A stretch of 64,000 bases of DNA from Methylocystis sp. MJC1 (GTDB lineage: Bacteria; Pseudomonadota; Alphaproteobacteria; Rhizobiales; Beijerinckiaceae). The position numbers and the translations under genes were made by a program. The stretch covers positions 471,001 through 535,000 of the forward strand of contig NZ_CP107558.1 in NCBI RefSeq assembly GCF_026427715.1, in the 5' to 3' direction. The notes under the pieces are model-generated. The model made no database searches, had not been told where the DNA came from, and was given only the letters and a program-made list of their open reading frames with translations. Below, piece after piece: positions 26,404 through 36,313 of this stretch; within the stretch, counting starts at the first letter, position 1; each line of letters starts with the position of its first letter.

Positions 26404-27735
26404 ATGCCCAGTTTCTCTTCGTCGGACATTATTCGTATGAGAGCGGCCGAGGCCGCCCCGCTGCATAAAAATTGGGGATGGATGGTCGCCTTCGGCGCGC
26501 TGCTGGCGCTTGCGGGATTCGTTGCGCTCGGCAGCGTCGTCCTCTCGACGATCGCCACCGTGCTCGTCGTCGGCGTTGCGATGATCGTGAGCGGCTTCAT
26601 CGAGATTGCCTATGCCTTCGCAATGCGAAGCTGGGGCAAGTTTTTTCTCTGGATCGTCATCGGTCTGCTCTATGTCGTCGGCGGCGGCGCGGTGGTGCAG
26701 AACCCGCTGCTCGCAGCTGGTTTTCTCACGCTGCTGCTTGGCGCTGGCCTCGTCGCCTCGGGGCTTGTGCGCATTTTCCTCGCCTTTCAGCTTCCCAAGG
26801 ACGCGCCTTGGGGCTTTGTCGCGCTCTCCGGCGTCGTTACTTTCCTGGTCGGCGGCGTCATTCTTGCCCAATGGCCGGTGTCGAGCCTTTGGGCGCTCGG
26901 CGTCTTCCTCGGCGTTGACCTCATCTTCGCTGGCGCGAGCTGGATTGGCTTCGGCATGTCGCTCAGGGACGTCGAGGGCGGGCAGGCGGCCGGGTTTCTC
27001 GCAGACGAAAGCGGGAGCGCCGGATCTCGTTTCGGCGACGGGTTCCAGCGAAAGCTGTTCGCCGAGTTTCTCGGGACGTTCTGGCTCGTTTTCGGCGGTT
27101 GCGGCAGCGCGCTGATCTCCGCCGGCTTCCCCCAGCTCGGCATCGGTTTCACCGGCGTATCGCTGGCTTTCGGCCTTACCGTGCTCACGGGCGCCTACGC
27201 CTTTGGCCCCGTGTCCGGCGGCCATTTCAATCCGGCGGTCTCGCTGGGGCTCGCCACGGCGGGGCGCTTTTCCTGGAAGGAACTCGGGCCCTATTGGCTC
27301 GTCCAGCTGATCGGCGCGACCGCCGCGGCTTTTGTGCTGTTGAAGATCTGCGAGGGCAATATCGATTTCTCGCTGGCCAACGGTTTCGCCGCCAATGGCT
27401 ATGACGAGCATTCGCCAAATGGCTATACGTTGCAATCCGCCTTTCTTGTCGAAACCGTGCTGACGGCGTTTTTCCTGCTCGTCATTCTCGGCGTGACGGA
27501 AGGCCGCGCGCCGGTCGGCTTCGCGCCGCTCGCCATCGGACTTGCGCTGACGTTGATCCACCTTGTGGATATCCCGATCACCAACGCCTCGGTGAATCCG
27601 GCGCGTTCGACGAGCCAGGCGCTTTTCGTCGGCGGCTGGGCGCTGGAGCAGCTGTGGCTGTTCTGGGTCGCCCCGTTGCTCGGCGGTTTGATCGGCGGGC
27701 TTATCCATCGATTCGCGCTCGCCGATAGGGCCTGA
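26404..27735 (+). CDS. HdeD-like (DUF308) membrane domain fused to aquaporin Z
   Basis: The single 443-residue frame has an HdeD/DUF308 domain at about 20-200 (six hydrophobic helices; [12 protein letters not shown], then [11 protein letters not shown]) and a complete aquaporin at about 212-440. The aquaporin half has both pore motifs, NPA at 276-278 and NPAR at 398-401, and the AqpZ-like end [19 protein letters not shown]. The ATG at 26404 follows GAGAGGA. HdeD is tied to acid resistance and AqpZ to water flow. No stop or start signal separates the halves, so this reads as a true fusion. Confidence 0.85.
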   Translation: MPSFSSSDIIRMRAAEAAPLHKNWGWMVAFGALLALAGFVALGSVVLSTIATVLVVGVAMIVSGFIEIAYAFAMRSWGKFFLWIVIGLLYVVGGGAVVQNPLLAAGFLTLLLGAGLVASGLVRIFLAFQLPKDAPWGFVALSGVVTFLVGGVILAQWPVSSLWALGVFLGVDLIFAGASWIGFGMSLRDVEGGQAAGFLADESGSAGSRFGDGFQRKLFAEFLGTFWLVFGGCGSALISAGFPQLGIGFTGVSLAFGLTVLTGAYAFGPVSGGHFNPAVSLGLATAGRFSWKELGPYWLVQLIGATAAAFVLLKICEGNIDFSLANGFAANGYDEHSPNGYTLQSAFLVETVLTAFFLLVILGVTEGRAPVGFAPLAIGLALTLIHLVDIPITNASVNPARSTSQALFVGGWALEQLWLFWVAPLLGGLIGGLIHRFALADRA

Positions 27736-27756
27736 GCGCGGCGTTGTTCGCAAATA

Positions 27757-27786
27757 ACGGGTCCGGTCTTTTATCGGGCCCGTTTT
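27757..27786 (+). terminator. Intrinsic terminator of the HdeD-AqpZ gene
   Basis: ACGGGTCCG pairs with CGGGCCCGT (one G-U pair) around an 8-nt loop and is followed by T-rich sequence, 21 nt past the stop. Confidence 0.8.
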
Positions 27787-27828
27787 GGGAAGGAGGCGTG
27801 ACGCGCCGACCGGCGGCAGCGGGCCCCT

Positions 27829-29058
27829 TTAGAACGATCCCGGCGGGCTTTGGATGTTCACGCGCCGCGCGCTCGCGACGTTGTGAGCCCGGCGCTTTTG
27901 CAGCCAGCGAAGGAACCCGGTCGCGAACAACAGCGGCCAGCTCAACCCGAACAGAAATACCGCGATGCGACCCGGCCAGCCGTAGACATAGCCGGAGTGC
28001 AGCGGCCACTGCCATTGAATGAAACCATCGCCGTCGCCCGAGAGCGGATCGTTGGCTTGCAGAATGTCGCCGCGGAATTGATCGATGTAGATGGTCCGGC
28101 GGCCGTCGAGGCCCCAGCCGATCGGAAACAACTGATCGACGATATAGGCGCCGTCATTAGGCTTAGGCATCGTCACGGCATAGATGCGCCCGTCCGGGAA
28201 GGACCGCGTCGCGGTGGCGATGGCTTCGTCGAGCGCGACGAGGGCCGAGCCGCTCGCCACCGAGCGATAATGCTCCGGCTGCGTGAGTGTCGAAAACGAC
28301 TCGACGACGGCTTTGAACTGCTGCGGCAGGTTGAAATGGACGCCGGACAGCAGCACGGCCAAAGCGACCGGCAGCAGGAACAAGCCGGCCAGGCGATGAA
28401 GATCGTAATTCAGCCGCTCCGATCTCGCGGGCCATTTCACTGAGAAGGCATTGCGCCATTTTCCGTTTCTCGGCCACCAGAGAACGACCCCGCTCACCGT
28501 GGAAACGAAAGCGAGAATGGCGATGATTCCGACCGCGACATCGCCGATCCCGGAAACAAGAAGGGCGTAATGCAGCTTGAACAGGAATGCGACGAAGGCG
28601 TCTTCGAGCAGGTTTTCGCTGGAATGCCAGACACGCGTCCCCGTAACCTTCGCCAAATAGGGATCGACGAAGACCTGATGCGTATCGGGTTTGCCGGAAC
28701 GTGGATTATCGACACGGTAGTAGAATAAAAACGTCCCATCGTCGTTCTGCGGCCAATAGCACCAGCCGAGATAAGAGTCGGCCGGAATAGCGCGACGCGC
28801 CGTATCGGCGATCTCCTCCAGCGGCCGCCACGCCGCCCGGCCTTCGGGAGGCGCAGCGACGATCCGCAGCTGCGGGTTGAGCGCTTGGTCGATCTCCTGA
28901 AAGAACACCAGCGCCGAACCGGTAAGGCCGATCACCGACAAGAACAGCCCGAGCGCGAGCCCCAGCCAAAGATGGGTCTTCAGCCAAATCTTGCGCCAGC
29001 TCCAGAGCGCGACCTGCCGCCGCGCGGCGCCGACCCGAGGCAAACCGATAGAAGTCAT
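27829..29058 (-). CDS. PepSY-associated membrane protein (PiuB-like)
   Basis: The 409-residue protein has four main membrane helices: one at about 28-50 (HLWLGLALGLFLSVIGLTG), a pair in the middle (GDVAVGIIAILAFVSTVSG and LAGLFLLPVALAVLLSG) and one near the C-terminus. PepSY-type periplasmic segments lie between. Such proteins often accompany siderophore receptors and are thought to be ferric reductases or uptake helpers. A good GGAGGA site precedes the ATG. No receptor gene is adjacent here. Confidence 0.82.
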   Translation of the reverse strand: MTSIGLPRVGAARRQVALWSWRKIWLKTHLWLGLALGLFLSVIGLTGSALVFFQEIDQALNPQLRIVAAPPEGRAAWRPLEEIADTARRAIPADSYLGWCYWPQNDDGTFLFYYRVDNPRSGKPDTHQVFVDPYLAKVTGTRVWHSSENLLEDAFVAFLFKLHYALLVSGIGDVAVGIIAILAFVSTVSGVVLWWPRNGKWRNAFSVKWPARSERLNYDLHRLAGLFLLPVALAVLLSGVHFNLPQQFKAVVESFSTLTQPEHYRSVASGSALVALDEAIATATRSFPDGRIYAVTMPKPNDGAYIVDQLFPIGWGLDGRRTIYIDQFRGDILQANDPLSGDGDGFIQWQWPLHSGYVYGWPGRIAVFLFGLSWPLLFATGFLRWLQKRRAHNVASARRVNIQSPPGSF

Positions 29059-29360
29059 GATTTCCTCCGCCAGAAAATCGACTTTGATCGAGCCGATCGC
29101 GGAGAACGGCGCGCCGGGCGCGCATCAACATCGCGTTCTGGATCGGTGATTCGAAATATCTTGTATTCGTGATGTGTCGTGCGCGGTCGCTTTCGTCGGC
29201 CCGATGTTCCAACGATAGGTCGCGACCGCGTCAAAATGCAAGCTACCGGGACGCTGAGAAGCGCTCTTCTTCAGCAAAGGAGCGCATGCCCGCTTCTTGT
29301 CGCCGCTGTGCGGCGTGCGCGTCCTGATCTTCACCACCAAACGCGACGCGCACCGTGCGG

Positions 29361-30935
29361 CTATTCCTTCCCGTTCGCTTCGAGTCGTCCCGCCGCAAGC
29401 CGCGCGGCTTCGGCGCCCGACAGCATTGCTCCATTGAAGCCATGCTCGCCGCCGAAGGCGGAGGCGAGATAGAGCCCGCCGATCGGCGTCTCCGGCGTGC
29501 GCGGGAAGCCCATCAATATCGGCGCTTCGGGGGGCAGCGGCGCGAAGCCGTAAACCGCGCCTTCCGGCGTGTTGAGATAGCTCGACATGGAATAGGCGTT
29601 AAGCAGCAGACGCGACGTCACGAGGCTGGAAAAGCCCGGATAATCCTGTTCCAGCCGGCCCTGAATGGCGTCCAGCCAAGCCTCGCGACGGGCGACGCCT
29701 TCTTCCTTCGATGCGCTTTTCCAGTTGTCGAGCCGGTCGAGGCCCAGCACTGTGAGAAGCACCGGCGGCTCGTCCCAAAGCCCTGAATCGACCGCCGTGA
29801 AATTGGCGATCGTATGCAGCGGCAATTCGCCCTTGGGCATGTCGGCCATGGCCGTCGCGCCGTCGCCATATTGATCGAAGCGCTGCATGGTCGAGGGCAT
29901 GACGATGGTCGAGAAATCCGTCATGCCGATGGTCGACGGCTTGGCGGAAAGGCCGAAATTCGCCGAGAAGAGCGAGGTCGAGAGCGGACGGCCGCCGAAG
30001 GTCTCCTCCATTCGGGCGCGTGCCGGCGCTTCCATCAACGAGGCGGCGACAGCGGGCGCGCAATTTGCCATCACGATGCGCGCCTCGACGCGCTCGTCGG
30101 CGTCGTTCGTGCGGCGCGCGACATGCCGCACGGCAATGGCGTTTCCGTCAGCGTCGGTCTCTATCTGCGTGACGAGCCGCCCCATGCGCACCACGCCGCC
30201 TGCCTTGGTGATGCATTTGGCGAGCTTGAGGCTCAATTGGCGCGAGCCGCCCTTGATGTAAGCGCCGCCCGAGGCGATGTAGCCGCCCTGCGCGAGCGCA
30301 TAGAAAATCCACCAGAGCTTGCGCGGATCATCGCCGTAATAAGCGAGATTGGCTCCGAGCGCGCATTTCAACCCTTCGGCGCCGGCGAAGTCGCGCGTGA
30401 AAATCTCATCGAGGGAATTCATCCAGCTGGCGGCGGCGGGCTCGACTTCCCACAGGCCGCGCGTGAATTTGGCGAGCGAGCCTTCCTCGCGCGCCTGCTT
30501 GAGCGTCCATAAGGCGTCGTGGGTTTGTTCGACTTCGCTCAAGAAGCGCTTGATGGCGGCGCTTTTGTCGGGAAAACGAGCGGCGAGCGCGTCATGGGCG
30601 GCTTCAAAACCAACCGGCAGCTCGAAGGGCTCGCCTATGGGGCCGCCTTTCACCTTGTAGAGCGGGCCGGTCGGCAGCCATTCGATCTCGTGGAGAATGC
30701 CGAGCTTGCTCAAAATATGGTGCTTCACGTCGCGCGGATTGCGCGCGTCGGAGGTCTGATGCAGCGAAGCCTCGACCCAGAGATCGCCGACCTTATAGAC
30801 CGAGGCGGCGCCCCCTAGGCTGAAGTTGCGCTCGAGCAGGCAGACGCTGTAGCCCGCATCAGCGAGCAACGCGCCGGCTGTGAGGCCGCCAAGTCCGGAG
30901 CCGATCACCACAACGTCGTATTTCTTGTCGCTCAT
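29361..30935 (-). CDS. CrtI/RetSat-like FAD-dependent oxidoreductase
   Basis: The 524-residue protein has the FAD-binding start VVVIGSGLGGLTAGALLADAG and LLERNFSLGG, and the phytoene-desaturase-type end LYLASAFGGEHGFNGAMLSG. It resembles carotenoid isomerase/desaturase and all-trans-retinol saturase proteins. No crtB or crtE gene is nearby, so a carotenoid role is only possible. The start at 30935 places the Rossmann motif at residue 7; the longer upstream frame adds 42 unlikely residues. It is divergent from msrB. Confidence 0.8.
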   Translation of the reverse strand: MSDKKYDVVVIGSGLGGLTAGALLADAGYSVCLLERNFSLGGAASVYKVGDLWVEASLHQTSDARNPRDVKHHILSKLGILHEIEWLPTGPLYKVKGGPIGEPFELPVGFEAAHDALAARFPDKSAAIKRFLSEVEQTHDALWTLKQAREEGSLAKFTRGLWEVEPAAASWMNSLDEIFTRDFAGAEGLKCALGANLAYYGDDPRKLWWIFYALAQGGYIASGGAYIKGGSRQLSLKLAKCITKAGGVVRMGRLVTQIETDADGNAIAVRHVARRTNDADERVEARIVMANCAPAVAASLMEAPARARMEETFGGRPLSTSLFSANFGLSAKPSTIGMTDFSTIVMPSTMQRFDQYGDGATAMADMPKGELPLHTIANFTAVDSGLWDEPPVLLTVLGLDRLDNWKSASKEEGVARREAWLDAIQGRLEQDYPGFSSLVTSRLLLNAYSMSSYLNTPEGAVYGFAPLPPEAPILMGFPRTPETPIGGLYLASAFGGEHGFNGAMLSGAEAARLAAGRLEANGKE

Positions 30936-31060
30936 CGGGACGTCGTCGCCTCTTTGTGTAAAAGCCCGCCTATATGCGGGAGCGGTATGGCCAAAGCCTG
31001 AGTCGGCGCCAACATAACATGGCGCGCCGCCGGATCGCGGCCCCTTTCGAGGAAGCGTCA

Positions 31061-31474
31061 ATGACCGATGAAAGTTTTGCTGTTACGCGCACCGATGAGG
31101 AATGGCGGGTGCGGTTGACGCGCGAGCAATATGACGTGATGCGCCGCCACGCTACCGAGCGGCCGGGCAGCTGCGCGCTCAATCACGAGAAGCGTCGCGG
31201 CGTCTTTCAATGCGCCGGCTGCGACCAGCCGCTGTTCCGCTCGGGCGATAAGTTTGAAAGCGGCACCGGCTGGCCGAGCTTCTTCGATCCTTTGCCCGGC
31301 GCGCTGGGGACGACGACCGACGACAGCTACGGCATGAGGCGCACGGAAGTGCATTGCAGCCAATGCGGATCGCATCTCGGCCATGTCTTTCCCGACGGCC
31401 CGAAGCCGACCGGGCTTCGTTATTGCATCAATGGCGTCGCGCTGAATTTCGTTCCCGAGAAAGAGCCTGTTTGA
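31061..31474 (+). CDS. msrB: Peptide methionine (R)-S-oxide reductase
   Basis: The 137-residue enzyme has two zinc CxxC pairs (CAGC and CSQC), the conserved GTGWPSFF, and the catalytic Cys in [11 protein letters not shown]. It reduces R-methionine sulfoxide in proteins. The ATG at 31061 follows GAGGAA. The lack of a signal peptide implies a cytoplasmic enzyme. Confidence 0.95.
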   Translation: MTDESFAVTRTDEEWRVRLTREQYDVMRRHATERPGSCALNHEKRRGVFQCAGCDQPLFRSGDKFESGTGWPSFFDPLPGALGTTTDDSYGMRRTEVHCSQCGSHLGHVFPDGPKPTGLRYCINGVALNFVPEKEPV

Positions 31475-32079
31475 TAAGCTCTCGCAATGACGCGATAGAA
31501 ATCAGCGCTGCGACTTTCGGGTGCGACAAAAATTTTTTTCACCTGCCTGTTTCCTGCGCGATTGGTTTCACCCATACCCCCATCCAGGATGGGTTCGGGC
31601 GGGGCGGACCTGACCGTGAGAACGCGCGTGATCCGCTCCAACACCTACCATGTCGGTCTGATCCAAATTCGAATAGTGCAATAAATATAGGCCGTTTGTC
31701 TCAACTTTAGCGCGTGTGAGAAACTGATCGATCGGGTAGGGCAAGGATAGTCGTCTCGCCCGGCTTGTCGTATATGCAGCCAAGCCATTCGGGGCCGTCG
31801 CGCGAGCGGGAAAGCCGATTTTGCTGCGGCGCCATATCGGCGCCGCGCGCACGCTTGCCTGCTTGACGGCTCATTTTTATTGCCGTCATACGAAACGGCA
31901 AAATCAGGTCGTTCGATGGGCTCATTGCGCGCGGGGGCGGCGTCGGTCTAAGCCCGACGAGCGAAAGCGAACTTGGCGCAAGGCCGATAAACGGCGGCGC
32001 AAACAACCCGCCGCCCATCGCGTTGCGGCCGATAAAATTTCCAGGGCCCGCGAACGGGCTCGAGAGGGAGTGGAGCTAT
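31475..32079. other. 605-bp gap upstream of ftfL
   Basis: I see no convincing gene. A minus-strand frame with a start near 31.92 kb reads plausible protein in part (WLGCIYDKPGE) but has no ribosome site or family match. The region presumably holds the promoter of the serine-cycle block; no operator could be identified. Confidence 0.5.
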
Positions 32080-33816
32080 ATGTCGTCAACTACGTCAGCC
32101 GCCGCGCCGGGCGCGAGCGGAAAAGACAACCAGCACCTTTCGCCCAAGTCGGACATCGAGATTTCGCAGGCCGCCAAGATGCGGCCGATCATCGAAGTTG
32201 CCAAGGACAAGCTCGGCATTCCGGCCGAGCATGTGCAGCCCTACGGTCATTACAAGGGCAAGATCGCTCTCGACTATATCGCTTCGCTCGAAGGCAAGCC
32301 GGACGGCAAGCTGATCCTCGTCACGGCGATCACCCCCACGCCCGCCGGCGAAGGCAAGACCACGACGACGGTCGGCCTCACCGACGGCCTCAACTATATC
32401 GGCAAGAAAGCGCTGTGCTGCCTGCGCGAGCCCTCTCTCGGCCCGTGCTTCGGCGTGAAGGGCGGCGCGGCCGGCGGCGGCTACGCCCAGGTCGTGCCGA
32501 TGGAGGACATCAACCTCCACTTCACCGGCGACTTCCACGCCATCGGCGCGGCCAATAATCTGCTCGCGGCGCTGATCGACAACCACATCTATTGGGGCAA
32601 TCAGCCGGCGATCGACTCGCGCCGCGTGAGCTGGCGCCGTGTGGTCGACATGAACGACCGCGCCCTGCGCTCGGTCGTCTCGTCGCTCGGCGGCGTCGCT
32701 AACGGCTTCGCTCGCGAAGACGGCTTCGACATCACGGTCGCTTCGGAAGTGATGGCGATTTTCTGTCTCGCCTCGAACTTCGCCGATCTGCAGCAGCGTC
32801 TGGGCAACATCATCGTCGGCCAGACCCGCGACAAGAAGAACGTGCGCGCCAGCGAAGTGCACGCGGCCGGCTCCATGGCCGCGCTGCTCAAGGACGCCAT
32901 TGCGCCCAACCTCGTGCAGACGCTCGAGAACAATCCGGCGATCATCCATGGCGGTCCCTTCGCCAACATCGCCCATGGCTGCAACTCGGTCATCGCCACC
33001 AAGGCGGGCCTCAAGCTTGCCGATTATGTGGTGACCGAAGCCGGCTTCGGCGCCGACCTCGGCGCGGAGAAGTTCTTCGACATCAAGTGCCGCAAGGCGG
33101 GCCTGAAGCCCTCCGTGACGGTCATCGTCGCGACCATCCGCGCGCTCAAGATGCATGGCGGCGTCGCCAAGGACGACCTGAAGGCCGAAAACGTCACGGC
33201 GGTCGAGAAGGGCTTCGAGAATCTGAAGCGCCATATCGGCAACGTCCGCAAGTTCGGCGTGCCGGTGCTCGTCTCGATCAACAAGTTCTCGTCGGACACG
33301 GCGGCCGAGATGGCGGCGCTCGACAAGCTCTGCAAGGCGGAAGGCGTTGATTGCGTCGTCGCCGACAACTGGGGTTCGGGCGGCGCCGGCGCGGCGGACC
33401 TCGCCCGCGCGGTGGTGCAGACGATCGAGACGCAGCCCTCGAACTTCAAGCCGCTCTATCCCGACGAGCTGCCTCTGCCTGAGAAGGTGCGCACCATCGC
33501 CAAGGAGCTCTACGGCGCCGCCGACATCTCCTACGACTCGAGCATCAAGGCGCGCTTCGCGGAGCTGGAGAAGGAAGGCTTCGGCAACTTCCCGGTCTGC
33601 ATCGCCAAGACGCAATACAGCTTCTCGACCGACGCCAACGCCAAGGGCGCGCCTTCGGGACACATCATCCCGATCCGCGAACTGCGTCTGTCGGCGGGCG
33701 CGGAGTTCATCGTCGCGGTCTGCGGCGACATCATGACCATGCCGGGCCTGCCGAAGGTGCCGGCCGCCAACAATATCGCGGTGGATTCGAACGGCCGTAT
33801 CGCCGGCCTGTTCTGA
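32080..33816 (+). CDS. ftfL: Formate-tetrahydrofolate ligase
   Basis: The 578-residue enzyme carries the ATP-binding loop [16 protein letters not shown] near 82-97, then [19 protein letters not shown] and the family core through [19 protein letters not shown]. It makes 10-formyl-H4F from formate, the entry of C1 units into the serine cycle. The ATG at 32080 is preceded by GGAG at 7 nt. It heads the serine-cycle block. Confidence 0.95.
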   Translation: MSSTTSAAAPGASGKDNQHLSPKSDIEISQAAKMRPIIEVAKDKLGIPAEHVQPYGHYKGKIALDYIASLEGKPDGKLILVTAITPTPAGEGKTTTTVGLTDGLNYIGKKALCCLREPSLGPCFGVKGGAAGGGYAQVVPMEDINLHFTGDFHAIGAANNLLAALIDNHIYWGNQPAIDSRRVSWRRVVDMNDRALRSVVSSLGGVANGFAREDGFDITVASEVMAIFCLASNFADLQQRLGNIIVGQTRDKKNVRASEVHAAGSMAALLKDAIAPNLVQTLENNPAIIHGGPFANIAHGCNSVIATKAGLKLADYVVTEAGFGADLGAEKFFDIKCRKAGLKPSVTVIVATIRALKMHGGVAKDDLKAENVTAVEKGFENLKRHIGNVRKFGVPVLVSINKFSSDTAAEMAALDKLCKAEGVDCVVADNWGSGGAGAADLARAVVQTIETQPSNFKPLYPDELPLPEKVRTIAKELYGAADISYDSSIKARFAELEKEGFGNFPVCIAKTQYSFSTDANAKGAPSGHIIPIRELRLSAGAEFIVAVCGDIMTMPGLPKVPAANNIAVDSNGRIAGLF

Positions 33817-33835
33817 GCATCTCGATAAAAGAATT

Positions 33836-33861
33836 CCGCGGCGTTCAGTAGGGCGCCGCGG
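33836..33861 (+). other. Hairpin between ftfL and sgaA
   Basis: CCGCGGCG and CGCCGCGG form an 8-bp stem with a 10-nt loop, 19 nt after the ftfL stop, with only TTCCTT after it. It may reduce or process transcription into the following gene. Confidence 0.55.
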
Positions 33862-33906
33862 TTCCTTCCAATCCTGCAAACTCTTCGCTCGAAAGGAGCA
33901 AATTAA

Positions 33907-35103
33907 ATGGCGCAGAATTCCAGAGTCCCCGGCAGAAACTTCCTCTTCGTGCCGGGCCCGACCAATCTTCCCGACCGCATCGTGCGCGCCATGGCGGTCG
34001 CCTCGGAAGACCATCGCTCGCCGACCTTCCCCGACCTCGTGAAGCCGCTGTTCCCGGGCCTCAAGAAGGTCTTCAACACCGACAAGGGCGTGCCCTTCAT
34101 TTTCCCGGCGTCCGGCACCGGCGGCTGGGAAGCGGCTATCACCAACACGCTGTCGCCCGGCGACAAGGTTCTCGCGCAGCGCTTCGGCCAGTTCTCGCAC
34201 CTCTGGATCGACCTCTGCCAGCGTCTGGGCCTCGAGGTGATCAAGCAGGAGCGTCCGTGGGGCACGGGCAATGATCCGGAGTCCATCGAAGAGGCCCTCA
34301 AGGCCGACAAGAACCACGAGATCAAGGCCGTTCTCGCCACGCACAACGAGACCGCCACGGGCGTGACCTCGGACATCGCCGCCGTCCGCAAGGCGATCGA
34401 CAACGCCAAGCATCCGGCGCTGCTCTTCGTCGACGGCGTGTCCTCCGTCGGCTCGCTCGAGTTCAAGATGGACGAATGGGGCGTGGACGTGATCGTCTCC
34501 GGCTCGCAGAAGGGCTTCATGCTGCCGGCCGGCCTCGCGCTGATGGCCGCGAGCCCGAAGGCGATCGAGGCGGGCAAGAACGCCAAGATGCGCCGCGCCT
34601 ATTTCGAGTTCCAGGACATGATCGCGCAGAACGCGAACGGCTACTTCCCCTATACGCCGTCCGTCCCGCTGCTCTACGGCCTCAAGGAAGCGCTCGCGAT
34701 CCTGTTCGAAGAGGGCCTCGATCAGGTCTACAAGCGCCACCATCACCTCGCCTCCGGCGTCCGCGCCGCTGTCGCGGCCTGGGGCCTCAAGACCTGCGCG
34801 CAGGACCCGAAGTGGGATTCGGACACCGTCACCGCGATCCTGGTTCCGGAAGGCTACAACGCCGCCAAGGTCATCGAGACCGCCTACAAGCGCTATAACC
34901 TCGCGCTCGGCGCCGGCCTGTCGGAAGTCGCCGGCAAGGTGTTCCGCATCGGCCATCTCGGCGACCTCAACGAGCTGATGCTGCTCGGCGCGATCGCTGG
35001 CGCGGAAATGGCGATGCTCGACAACGGCATCAAGATCGAGGCCGGCTCCGGCGTCGCCGCCGCCCAGGCGGTCTATCGCGCCAATCCGCTGCTGAAGGTC
35101 TAA
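33907..35103 (+). CDS. sgaA: Serine-glyoxylate aminotransferase
   Basis: The 398-residue PLP enzyme of class V has VPGPTNLPDRI at the start and the cofactor lysine K202 in VSGSQKGFMLP. It transfers the amino group of serine to glyoxylate, giving hydroxypyruvate and glycine. AAAGGAG precedes the ATG. Its product is the substrate of HprA, encoded next. Confidence 0.95.
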   Translation: MAQNSRVPGRNFLFVPGPTNLPDRIVRAMAVASEDHRSPTFPDLVKPLFPGLKKVFNTDKGVPFIFPASGTGGWEAAITNTLSPGDKVLAQRFGQFSHLWIDLCQRLGLEVIKQERPWGTGNDPESIEEALKADKNHEIKAVLATHNETATGVTSDIAAVRKAIDNAKHPALLFVDGVSSVGSLEFKMDEWGVDVIVSGSQKGFMLPAGLALMAASPKAIEAGKNAKMRRAYFEFQDMIAQNANGYFPYTPSVPLLYGLKEALAILFEEGLDQVYKRHHHLASGVRAAVAAWGLKTCAQDPKWDSDTVTAILVPEGYNAAKVIETAYKRYNLALGAGLSEVAGKVFRIGHLGDLNELMLLGAIAGAEMAMLDNGIKIEAGSGVAAAQAVYRANPLLKV

Positions 35104-35113
35104 TTTGCTACTT

Positions 35114-35141
35114 CCTCTCCCCGCGCTTGCGTGGGGAGAGG
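35114..35141. repeat. Short palindrome between sgaA and hprA
   Basis: CCTCTCCCC and GGGGAGAGG form a 9-bp stem. The same core recurs in the palindromes after mclA, so it belongs to a dispersed family. Confidence 0.6.
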
Positions 35142-35195
35142 GTCTCTCCAGATGAGGAGAGCTGTTGCGAGAATAAGGGAAACGAGGGGAGCTTC

Positions 35196-36137
35196 ATGTC
35201 GCACAAAATCGTCTTTCTGGATCGCGAAACGCTCGACGCCAATGTGCGCAAACCGAATTTCCCACACGAATATACGGAATATGCGCAGACCGCGCCGGAC
35301 CAGCTCGTCGAGCGCGCCAAGGGTTGCGACATTATCATCACCAACAAGGTGCCGCTGCGCGAAGCGACCTTGAAGCAGCTTCCCGACGTGAAGCTCATCG
35401 CCGTCGCCGCGACCGGCACCGACGTGATCGACAAGGCCTACACCACGGCTAACGGCATCACGGTCTCGAACATCCGCAATTACGCCTACAACACGCTGCC
35501 CGAGCATGTCTTCGCACTGCTCTTCGCGCTGCGTCGCAATCTGGTGAACTATGTCGACAGCGTGCGCCACGGCCGCTGGGGCTACGCCAACCAATTCTGC
35601 TACTTCGATTACCCGATCTATGACATCGCCGGCTCCACGCTTGGCATCATCGGCTATGGCGCGCTCGGCAAGCAGGTCGAAAGCCGCGCCAAGGCGCTCG
35701 GCATGAACGTGCTGATCAACGACGTCACGGATGTTCCCGGCAAGGTGGATGTCGCGACGATCCTGCGCGAGGCCGATGTCGTCACGCTGAACATTCCGCT
35801 GACGCCGCAAACCAAGAACATGATTGGCGCGAAGGAACTCGCGTCGATGAAGAAGACCGCCAGCATCATCAACACGGCGCGCGGCGGCATCATCGACGAG
35901 CAGGCGCTCGCTGACGCGCTGCGCAACGGCGTGATCGCCGGCGCGGCGCTGGACGTGCTGACCGTCGAGCCGCCGAAGAACGGCAACGTCCTGCTCGATC
36001 CGACGATCCCCAACCTCATCATCACGCCTCACGTCGCCTGGGCCTCGAAGGAAGCCATGCAGGTGCTGGCGGATCAGCTCATCGACAATATCGACGCCTT
36101 CGTCGCGGGCGAGCCGCGCAATGTGGTGACGGCGTAA
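35196..36137 (+). CDS. hprA: Hydroxypyruvate reductase (NAD(P)H-dependent)
   Basis: The 313-residue D-isomer 2-hydroxyacid dehydrogenase has the nucleotide-binding motif LGIIGYGALGKQV, the catalytic Arg region NTARGGIIDE and the catalytic His in TPHVAW. It reduces hydroxypyruvate to D-glycerate in the serine cycle. The ATG at 35196 follows GGGGAG. Confidence 0.93.
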   Translation: MSHKIVFLDRETLDANVRKPNFPHEYTEYAQTAPDQLVERAKGCDIIITNKVPLREATLKQLPDVKLIAVAATGTDVIDKAYTTANGITVSNIRNYAYNTLPEHVFALLFALRRNLVNYVDSVRHGRWGYANQFCYFDYPIYDIAGSTLGIIGYGALGKQVESRAKALGMNVLINDVTDVPGKVDVATILREADVVTLNIPLTPQTKNMIGAKELASMKKTASIINTARGGIIDEQALADALRNGVIAGAALDVLTVEPPKNGNVLLDPTIPNLIITPHVAWASKEAMQVLADQLIDNIDAFVAGEPRNVVTA

Positions 36138-36171
36138 AGAAGGGAAGGAAATGATCCCGATTGTCTCCCGC

Positions 36172-36288
36172 GCCGTCATGCCCGCGCTTGTCGCGGGCAT
36201 CCACGCGGTGCAGCAGCGGGGCATTCCCAGCAAGCGATTTCGTAGCGTCCCGGCGTTATGGCCGGGACAAGCCCGGCCATAACGCGTG
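36172..36288. repeat. Dispersed palindromic repeat between hprA and mtdA
   Basis: It contains two hairpins, TGCCCGCGCTTGTCGCGGGCA and TATGGCCGGGACAAGCCCGGCCATA-type. The same units build the two inverted copies at 45.5 and 48.6 kb. Confidence 0.7.
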
Positions 36289-36313
36289 GCGGGTTTGCGC
36301 CTGAGGAACACTA

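Noticed and set aside
31707..31920. Small minus-strand gene upstream of ftfL
   Set aside because: Part of the translation looks protein-like, but there is no ribosome site, no recognised family and the Arg content is typical of random GC-rich frames.
32095..34956. A 953-codon open frame antisense to ftfL and sgaA
   Set aside because: It is a by-product of GC-rich codon use. The plus strand carries strongly conserved enzymes over the same bases, and the antisense protein is Arg/His/Ala/Asp-rich with no family pattern.
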